This document shows, in pieces, positions 57,551 to 64,000 of a stretch of 64,000 nucleotides of DNA. The translations under genes and the position numbers were made by a program. Origin of the DNA: Alloascoidea africana. Lineage: Eukaryota > Ascomycota > Alloascoideomycetes > Alloascoideales > Alloascoideaceae. Position 1 is the stretch's first letter. Each line of letters opens with the position of its first letter. Where the stretch lies: the NCBI GenBank assembly GCA_030581615.1, contig JAKTTT010000044.1, forward strand, positions 122,592 to 186,591, read 5' to 3'. Below the pieces are notes generated by a model. That model did no database searches. It was not told where the DNA came from and was given only the letters and a program-made list of their open reading frames with translations.

Positions 57551-57763
57551 AAATGAGCATAATATCAATGAGATAAATTAGAGTAATAACAATTAGAGAT
57601 AATAATCAAATATAGTAATGAGATAGATAAGAAATAATAATGGTAATAACAATAATAGGATATAATAAGAATAGTAGTTAAAATAAAATGAAAATGATAT
57701 TCATGAGTGAGTTAATATAAAAGAAAATTAGAGAATGAAAAGTAGTTGAATCCAATGGTTTTG

Positions 57764-59185
57764 TCATGAGATCTGCGCCATTGTTGTTGTATTGACGTAG
57801 TTTAATTTAACTTGTTTGTCTTTGACCAAGTTGCGAACAAAATGAAAATGAATAGCGATATGTTTGGTTTTAGTGTGTTGAGTTTTGTGTGAGGCTAATG
57901 TTAGTGCACTTAGGTTATCACCACACACGTTAATATAGGAAGATTCCAGCTTAAGTTCCTCGAGCAATTGGTTAAAGAACAAAGCAGACCGCGTGCAGCT
58001 ACTCAGCCCGACATATATTCACTTTCAGTCGAGGAGAGTGAAAGGGACTTTTGTTTGCGGGATGACCATAATACTAAATTGTTGTTGATAAATATCAAAA
58101 ATCCATGTTGAGATATTCTGTCTTCGGTGTCTGCTGCATAGTCGGCATCTGACAGCACGGTGATCCTATACTTCCCTGGGTCTGGATAATCTTGAATCAG
58201 GACATCATTTGTTTTGTCTACATATCGAAAATCCTTCATTTCCAGTTCTTCCTCAATCATCGGCTTTCTGCAATATAAAATACCTTTTTCTCGCGTTTGA
58301 ACTAAGTACTGAAGGACTCGATAGGCTGCTTTCAAGTGAACCATAGAAGGATTGACCAAAAAACGAGACAGTAGAGAGGCACTGAAAGCAACATCAGGCC
58401 TGATGGTAGTGGAAGTAAAGTTAATTACTCCAATAATACTTTGGTATTTTTTAAGTAGGCTTTCATCCAACAGCTGGCTGTCTTGGTAAGGATTAAATCC
58501 TTTGGGCAAAGGAGTGTTGATTTTTCTGAACTTGGTGATATCATGATCCTCTGCAATCTTAGTTAGAAAGTCTTGTAAAGACAAGTGTATTCCATTATTG
58601 TCTGTACGTTTAATTGTGATGCCCAGGAAGACCTTGGGAAATCCTAAAGACTTGATCTTGTAGCATTGATGGAGTTTCTTCTTTATTTCTTCCAGTACTT
58701 TTGAATTTGCTGTGCTGATCAATAAATCATCTACGTAAACGGCAATGAGAGAATCGTTTCTTCTGAACAAACAAGGTTCCATTTCGCATTGTGTATAGCC
58801 GAGACCAATGAGAGTAGTTGAAAGATTATCAAACCAGGCAAGGGGCATGGCGTAGGCCGTAGACAGTTTTGGTTACCTTCCACACTTTTCCTTTCGCCAC
58901 ACCTGAGCCTGGAGGGGGGGCCATGAACACTGGCCTGGGGAGGACGCCATTCAAAAAGGCGTTAGATACGTCCATGTGTTCCAAATGCCAATTATTGAGT
59001 TGAGCATGGTTCAAGGTAAAGCGCAGAGTCTCGTGGGAGCATACAGGGGCGTAGATATTAGTGAAATCTACTCCTCGCTACTGGACAAACCCTTTGGCAA
59101 CAATTCTGGATTTGAACAAATCGTAATGTGCTCCTCCATCTTCCACCTCGCTCTCTATGAAATTATCAAATTATGTGAAATTGTT
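57764..59185 (-). pseudogene. Pol remnant of element D: reverse transcriptase and RNase H
   Basis: Three blocks in different frames read from right to left: AHYDLFKSRIVAKGFVQ, an in-frame TAG, RGVDFTNIYAPVCSHETLRF and the DVSNAFLNG motif (to about 58829); AVYVDDLLIST with YVDD at 58726-58737 through SDADYAADTEDR and SSTESEYMSG (to 58003); and the RNase H end ESSYINVCGDNLSALTLA with TKTKHIAIHFHFVR (to 57764). Frameshifts near 58840 and 58000 and several stops show that it is dead. Confidence 0.85.
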
Positions 59186-59212
59186 GTAAAATTGTAACTT
59201 GAATAGGTAATT

Positions 59213-59733
59213 TGTTAAATCGATGAAGATCAATATAAAGGAATCCTTAATATAAAGGAAAAGGATTCCTTTATATAGACTTCAAGGAATAGCTATGACT
59301 AAGAATAATGACTAAGGATAATGACTAATGGATAAGAGTAATAGATAAGAATAATAATAATAGATATGCATAAGGATAAGAATAGATAAGGATAAGAATA
59401 ATAATAGATATGCATAAGGATAAGAATAGATAAGGATAAGAATAAAAATAGATAAGAATAATAATAGATAAGGTATTATATGTTTGGGTTGCAAAGTAGA
59501 ATCTGGTTTGTATTATGGTACAAATAACAGTCTAAATTGAGCTTGACCTTTTCACTAGAAGGGGACAAGTCTCTTCCTTATATATTCGTAGCTAACAACT
59601 AAACCTTTCCTTTGTGTTCTAGTTGGTGGCAACTTAGCAACTAAACCTTTCCTTTCGTTCTAGTCTTGTGAGCTAAGTGACTTTGTAGTCTTTGTGTGAC
59701 TCAAAGTCTCTTGCACATAGCAACCTTATAACA
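59213..59733 (-). repeat. 3' LTR of the gypsy element
   Basis: On the minus strand it starts TGTTATAAGG right after GGGGGGA and ends GATTTAACA, so the termini form a 5-bp inverted repeat. It contains a TATATAAGG near 59580 and an A/T-rich repeat block. No second copy exists in the window, so the outer end (59213) is a prediction. Confidence 0.6.
59360..59447. repeat. Tandem 44-bp A/T-rich repeat
   Basis: Two head-to-tail copies of a 44-bp unit starting ATAGATATGCATAAGGATAA, built of shorter GATAAGAAT-like units, inside the gypsy LTR. Confidence 0.8.
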
Positions 59734-59925
59734 TCCCCCCTGTGCTAACGCATAGTGAAATGAAGAGTCCTTTAAAAACCAAGTTTCCATAAGAAAAGAA
59801 AAAAAATATAGAAATAAATAAATAAATTGAGAATTGAAATAAGAATAGAAAATAGAAAATAGAAAGTAAAAGTAGAAAGTGAAAAAAAAATAGTACTAAA
59901 ATTTAACAAAAATTGAATCAAAAGA

Positions 59926-62071
59926 TCATTTTGCAAATTCCAAATTGTGAGATTTTCCATATCTTTGAACCATATCGGAAGCGGATTTTAGCAGTTCGGT
60001 TTTTGTGAACCATTGCTTTGTTCCATCTTTGAACTGCACTTGCAATCGATATCCTCTTTTCATCTTTTTGTGGTGGAGGATCTTTTCGATTTCCATTTCT
60101 TTCGTGCCATCCTTATACTTTTTGAATACTTGTGGAGGACCTTTTGGTGGTAGTGCTCCGTCGTAGTTTTCAGGTAAAGGATTTCGGAGTTTGAGTTGAG
60201 ATATGTGAAAGATGTTCGGACGCTTTGAGGAAGGTGGCATTTCCAACTTATAATTGACAGGAGAAAGTTTTTCGGTGATGGTGTAAGGTCCGGTAAATTT
60301 ACCTCTTAACGAGCGAGTTAGTCCTCTATTGTAAACATCTCCAGATGTCTTCAATAAATCTGATCTGACAAAAACTTCGTTTCCGACGTTAAATTGTGTA
60401 TTTTTTCCATGATCCTTCTTTCGAGTTGCGCTTAATGCAGCCCTTGCTGTTATGTCGCTAGTCTCTAGGTCTGACATTATATTGTGTACCTCTCTAAGTG
60501 AGACTTTGTCATATGCTGTAGCAGGAAAAAGGAATTGGTCGGGACCTGTTGGATTATAACCTAAGTCGATCTCGAACGGTGATTTTCCCTTGAGTGCAGT
60601 TGAAGGTGCTGAATTCAAGAAAAATTCTGCGTATGGCAGTAAGGATACCCATTCCTGGTCTTTAGGATTGATATATAGTCGCAAGTATTCCTGTAATGAT
60701 CTAATCTGTCTCTCTACCCTTCCATTAGATTGGTGATGATCAGTAACTGATGTGCGTTGTTCGATCTGTAACGCTTCGAACAGTTCCTTGGTGAATCGAT
60801 TAACGAATGGTTTTCCCAAGTCGGATCGGAGTGTTTTCGGTAGACCGTGTAATGGTAATAGTTTGGTTAAAACTATGTTGGCAAAATCAAGAGCATCAAG
60901 TTTTGAATCGATCGGGAATAAGTGTGTCCTATGTGAAAAATCATCCATGAGCACTAAAATTGAATCATAGTTAGTATTCTGTACTTTAACCAAAGGAAAT
61001 CCGGAAACAATGTCGATGGCCCAAGTTTTCCATCTTCCTTGACTTTCTTCCATCTTCTGGGGATTGTCGAGGTTTGTTTGTCTTGGTTTCGTTCGAGCAC
61101 ATTGGTCGCATTGTTCAATGTAGGTTTTAACAATTTTGAATAAACCAGGAAAATAGTATAGTTTTCTCAGCCATGATGTGAGACGGTTTTGGCCTGAATG
61201 TCCGCCAAAAGCTGAGTTGTGCCAGTGTTCAAGGAGCGATTGTTGGCAGTTTTTTGGAACACACAATTTTGCCTTTCTGTACAATAGTTTGTTTCGAATC
61301 TTGTATCCTGGGTAATCGGCAAGTCTTGAAATGATTTTCGCAAAAAATGGATCTTGTTTGTATCCTTTCTTGAATTTGTCGATTATTTCCGGGTTGTTGA
61401 CAAAAGAGGTTACTCTGGTGTTGATAGCTGTGTTTGCAAGTGGGTGAGTGGATTTCTCTTTTGTGGGTGATTGTATGCGGCTTAGGAAATCGGCAAAGAT
61501 GTTTGAATCTCCTGCTATGAACTGGAGTTCAATGTGAGCCGTTCGATAAATTTTACTAATCCAACGCTGTTGTTTGCTGTAAGCGTTTCAGCGTTAAACA
61601 ATTGCGCCAGCGGTTTGTGATCTGATTCGACGACAACCTTTCCTTTTGCGCTGAGGTAGTATGTGAACTTATCCAGGCCGTAAGTGATCGCAAACAATTC
61701 CTTTTCGAGAATCGGCCAATTCTTTTGGAATCCGTTGAGTGTTGTCGCTCGGAATCCAATTGGCATCTACTCACCTTTCGATGTCTTTTGTAGCAATGCA
61801 GCGCCAACGCTGTTGTTTGAAGCGTCACAACATAGCTTAATTGGGAGATGTGGATTGAATGTTGTTAAGGCTACACAATTCTGGACTGCCTTCTTCAATT
61901 GTTCCCATGCTTTGACATGTTCGTCGGTAAAAACATATTTGACGTTCTTCTTGAGTAACATGTAAAGCGGTTCGGCGATTTCTGCGTAAGCTGGGATATG
62001 AGCGGAAATGTACGTTGTTAAGCCAAGAAATCTCTGCAATTCTTTCTTGTTGTTAGGCTGTGGTGCGTTTT
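59926..62071 (-). pseudogene. Gypsy pol remnant: RT end, RNase H, integrase, chromodomain-like tail
   Basis: Order on the minus strand: RT thumb KKELQRFLGLTTYISAHIP, RNase H LCCDASNNSVGAALLQ, then an in-frame TAG near 61766; ILEKELFAITYGLDKF, VVESDHKPLAQL, then a frameshift near 61540; GDSNIFADFLSRIQSP; integrase zinc motif HWHNSAFGGHSG ... CDQCARTK; catalytic D, D, E in AIDIVSGFP, LRSDLGKPFVN and SNGRVERQIRSLQ. The C-terminus ends with IEKILHHKKMKRGYRLQVQF and TKTELLKSASDMVQRYG, which resembles an integrase chromodomain. The stop and frameshift make it a pseudogene, although integrase itself is open for more than 450 codons. Confidence 0.88.
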
Positions 62072-62365
62072 TGTTGGAATTATGAAAGTGTGATCCAAAT
62101 TAGATAGCGGAGAGCAGAAGAGGTGGCTGAGTAAGAATGACGAGATATGAGTAAGAATGACGAGCTATGTGTCTAAGAATAGAGATCACAACCCAAGAAG
62201 AAGCGGTGGCCTCCGAATATAAATAAGGAGGCAAATCCGCCAAAAGAGGAGGATTTTAGAAGGAGTTTTTATTTAATTAATTTATTAATTAACCAGTGTT
62301 TTTATCTCTCTACTCTTTATCTTTCTCTCTCTCAGGATGTCCTTCACTGTCACTAGACTACAACA
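62072..62365 (+). repeat. 5' LTR of element B
   Basis: TGTTG...CAACA ends, a TATAAATA near 62218-62225 between GGCCTCC/GGAGGC arms, and a T/C-rich end with the gag ATG at 62337. It lacks the longer minisatellite seen in the LTR of element C. Confidence 0.88.
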
Positions 62366-62374
62366 GGTTATGAG
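62366..62374 (+). promoter_or_regulatory. Primer binding site matching initiator tRNA-Met anticodon loop
   Basis: GGTTATGAG directly follows the LTR. It is the complement of the CUCAUAACC anticodon-loop segment of the eukaryotic initiator tRNA-Met as I recall it. Drosophila copia and yeast Ty5 prime with a half-tRNA cut in that loop. The match stops after nine bases (TTT instead of CCC follows). Confidence 0.55.
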
Positions 62375-62456
62375 TTTCGCGTCCACTGCGTTCTCTTTCT
62401 CAAAGAACCAAAAGCTCAAAGGTTCGGAGAATTTCAAGAAGTGGGACCGCCTTCTA

Positions 62457-62950
62457 TGTTGTAGTCTAGTGACAGTGAAGGACATCCTGAGAGAGAGAAA
62501 GATAAAGAGTAGAGAGATAAAAACACTGGTTAATTAATAAATTAATTAAATAAAAACTCCTTCTAAAATCCTCCTCTTTTGGCGGATTTGCCTCCTTATT
62601 TATATTCGGAGGCCACCGCTTCTTCTTGGGTTGTGATCTCTATTCATAGACACATAGCCGCCTTACCGGCTTTAGCGGCTTTCCCCTCTCGTCACTCTTA
62701 CTCATATGTCGTCACTCTGACTCATATGTCGTCACTCTGACTCATATCTCGTCACTCTTACTCATTTCTCGTCACTCTTACTCATTTCTCGTCACTCTTA
62801 CTCATATCTCGTCACTCTTACTCATATCTCGTCACCCTTACTCATATCTCGTCACTTTTACTCATTCTTACTCATATCTCGTCATTCTTACTCAGCCACC
62901 TCTTCTGCTCTCGGCTATCTAATTTGGATCACACTTTCATAATTCCAACA
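62457..62950 (-). repeat. 3' LTR of element C, expanded by a minisatellite
   Basis: 494 bp on the minus strand from TGTTGGAATTATGA to CTACAACA, preceded by the polypurine tract AAGGGAAGG. It is 167-200 bp longer than its two relatives in the window because of the 20-bp repeat block. The stop codon of pol lies at its start and the gag ATG near its end. Confidence 0.88.
62691..62894. repeat. 20-bp minisatellite, about ten copies, in the LTR of element C
   Basis: Units of GTCACTCTTACTCATATCTC start at 62691, 62711, 62731, 62751, 62771, 62791, 62811, 62831, 62851 and 62881, with small variants (TCTGA for TCTTA, ATGTC, ATTTC) and one 30-bp unit. The solo LTR and the LTR of element B have only about one to three related units. 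Confidence 0.93.
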
Positions 62951-64000
62951 CCTTCCCTTGATCCAAATTCACCATACCGCTGAGCCTCCTCATGTCTGCG
63001 AACTTTACCTTCCCGAGTGCCTTCGTTAGCATGTCGGCTGCCATCTGATCCGTGCCGATGTGCTCCATCTTCACAACGCCCTTCTCAATCCACTCTCGCA
63101 CAAAGTGGTACTTGATGTCTATGTGTTTGGTTCTTTGGTGGTACGACGGGTGCTCTGCCAGCATGATACACGAGTTGTTGTCCTCCAGAACTCTTAGCGG
63201 CAACTCCAGTTTCATGCCTATCCCTTCGAACACGTTCACCATCCAGAGAGCCTCCTTGACCGTATCCGCCAGCGCCATGTACTCTGCCTCGGTGGACGAG
63301 AGCGCCACGGTCGGCTGCTTCCGCGACTTCCATCCCACGGGGCCGCCCGAGATCTTTGCTACATACCCGGTCGTGCTCTTCCGGTCCCTTTTGTCGCCTG
63401 CCCAGTCTGCATCTGTATATATCTCTACTCTAAGCCGGTTCTGCGTGCAGTACTGGATTCCAAAGTCTGCTGTTCCCTTCAGATACCGCAGGACGCCTTT
63501 GGCTGCTGCCAGGTGTGCTGCCTTAGGAGCCTTCAAAAATCGGCTCAGCAGATTCACCACATAGGCAATGTCCATTCTGACTGTGTTGGACACGTGTAAC
63601 AGCTTTCCCACAATAGACCGGTACAGCGTGGCATCACAGTCCGGGTCTGAGTCCTCATATCTGGTCAGGTCTGTGCTTGGCGATATGGGCACCGCCGACG
63701 GATTACAGTTCTCCATTCCAAACTCTTCGAGGACTTCTCTGATATAGTCCGCGGCTCTCACTGTAATTTTCCCTGGCCTTTGCTTTATCTCCATCCCAAG
63801 AAACTTCTTGACCATTCCCATGTCCTTCATCTTGAACTCCTTGGATAGGATTCTTTTCGTCTCCTCTATCCTCTCGCTGCTTCTCGACATAATTAACAAA
63901 TCATCTACATATAAACAAACACAGATAGATTGCTGGTTATCCAGCCTCCTAAAGTAAACTCCATACTCGGCCGGGTTTCTCTTGAAGCCATTTGTTTGAA
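62937..64000 (-). CDS. Pol of copia element C (reverse transcriptase C-part and RNase H), partial
   Basis: Uninterrupted from the window edge to the TGA at 62939-62937. Reading from the edge: NGFKRNPAEYGVYFRRLDNQ, active site CLYVDDLLIM, EFKMKDMGMVKKFLGMEI, LLHVSNTVRMDIAYVV, then RNase H with IYTDADWAGDKRDRKSTTGY, LSSTEAEYMALADTV, EDNNSCIMLAEHPSYHQRTK and KHIDIKYHFVREWI. All of the conserved acidic residues are present, so in contrast to A and D this copy looks recent and may be functional. The last codons and the stop lie inside the LTR. Confidence 0.9.
   Translation of the reverse strand, partial: QTNGFKRNPAEYGVYFRRLDNQQSICVCLYVDDLLIMSRSSERIEETKRILSKEFKMKDMGMVKKFLGMEIKQRPGKITVRAADYIREVLEEFGMENCNPSAVPISPSTDLTRYEDSDPDCDATLYRSIVGKLLHVSNTVRMDIAYVVNLLSRFLKAPKAAHLAAAKGVLRYLKGTADFGIQYCTQNRLRVEIYTDADWAGDKRDRKSTTGYVAKISGGPVGWKSRKQPTVALSSTEAEYMALADTVKEALWMVNVFEGIGMKLELPLRVLEDNNSCIMLAEHPSYHQRTKHIDIKYHFVREWIEKGVVKMEHIGTDQMAADMLTKALGKVKFADMRRLSGMVNLDQGKVLEL

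Larger units (their letters stand above)
56863..59212 (-). mobile_element. Ty1/copia element D, decayed, minus strand
   Basis: Right part of the element lost. From right to left: end of integrase-RT linker and reverse transcriptase to RNase H (about 59185-57764), an A/T-rich stretch with a 27-base T run (57518-57544), a minus-strand polypurine tract GAGGGGATG, and a 3' LTR (57367-56863) that begins TGTTGG and ends TATCA on the minus strand. The LTR is itself split by a solo LTR of another family. Its left end abuts the broken LTR of element A, so D probably inserted there. Confidence 0.75.
59213..62071 (-). mobile_element. Ty3/gypsy element with chromodomain-like tail, 5' part lost
   Basis: Minus-strand element: reverse transcriptase end and RNase H (62071-61515), integrase with C-terminal domain (to 59926), polypurine tract GGGGGGA, and a 3' LTR of 521 bp (59733-59213, TGTTA...TAACA on the minus strand). 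Gag, protease and most of reverse transcriptase are absent, cut by the LTR at 62072. Its left end lies just beyond the pol remnant of element D, so it probably inserted into D. Confidence 0.85.
62072..62456 (+). mobile_element. 5' end of copia element B (LTR plus start of gag)
   Basis: A 294-bp LTR and 91 bp of internal sequence. The ORF that starts inside the LTR (MSFTVTRLQQ) continues in frame through VMSFASTAFSFSKNQKLKGSENFKKW, whose LKGxENxxxW core is typical of copia Gag, and is then broken by the LTR of element C at 62457. The LTR itself cuts the gypsy reverse transcriptase. Confidence 0.8.
62457..64000 (-). mobile_element. Ty1/copia element C, minus strand, running off the window
   Basis: Includes the 3' LTR (62950-62457) and the pol end. 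Element C lies in the opposite direction to B and belongs to the same LTR family, so the two LTRs form a large inverted repeat around a 91-bp spacer. The five bases TTCTA (62452-62456) flank its LTR; the matching target duplication would be beyond the window. Confidence 0.88.

Noticed and set aside
62285-62537. Two overlapping 66-codon ORFs on opposite strands with similar ends
   Set aside because: They are produced by the inverted LTRs of B and C; only the B gag start is meaningful and it is broken.

Overview
The window looks like a chromosome segment of an ascomycete yeast, most likely an early-branching, intron-containing member of the Saccharomycotina. GSF2 (largely confined to budding yeasts as far as I know), MSS4, RAV1, PET191, MIC10 and XRN1 have the size and architecture of budding-yeast proteins. 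However, many genes carry several short introns (about 50-170 nt; GTAAGT/GTATGT-like donors, internal CTAAC or CTAAT branch sites, YAG acceptors), and the genome has a BTA1 betaine-lipid synthase that baker's yeast lacks. I cannot name the species.

Positions 1-46.9 kb are an ordinary genic region. In order: a secreted three-repeat protein (347-1051); a 4.4-kb gene-poor stretch; cystathionine beta-synthase; a four-exon mitochondrial protein on the other strand; a San1-like RING protein; a single-pass membrane protein with a possible Atg8-binding motif; XRN1; the PI4P 5-kinase MSS4; RAD23; a disordered orphan protein; two small proteins; MIC10; another disordered protein; RNase H1; an SMP-30 family protein; RAV1; PET191; a PLP-dependent decarboxylase; BTA1; GSF2. 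Several coding exons are too short for a plain ORF scan: the 4-nt first exon of XRN1, the 11-nt first exon of PET191, and the first exons of MIC10, RAD23, RNH1, RAV1 and CYS4. I placed them from splice signals plus remembered protein N-termini. The genes are housekeeping functions (mRNA decay, phosphoinositide signalling, proteolysis, V-ATPase assembly, respiratory-chain biogenesis, cristae shape, sulfur and lipid metabolism) with no operon-like clustering; they are arranged as divergent and convergent pairs.

Positions 46.9-51.4 kb are gene-poor. From 51.4 kb to the end the window is a nested pile of LTR retrotransposons. A decayed copia element (A) has its 3' LTR interrupted by a minus-strand copia element (D). 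A solo LTR with a perfect 5-bp target duplication sits inside the LTR of D. A gypsy element with a chromodomain-like tail appears to interrupt the pol gene of D. A third copia family (B, plus strand) cuts the gypsy reverse transcriptase, and a same-family element (C, minus strand, apparently open and running off the window) sits 91 bp inside B. LTRs of the B/C family run from TGTTG to CAACA, carry the gag start codon at one end and the pol stop codon at the other, and in one copy hold a 20-bp minisatellite. The sequence after the B LTR matches the anticodon-loop complement of initiator tRNA-Met, as expected for half-tRNA priming.
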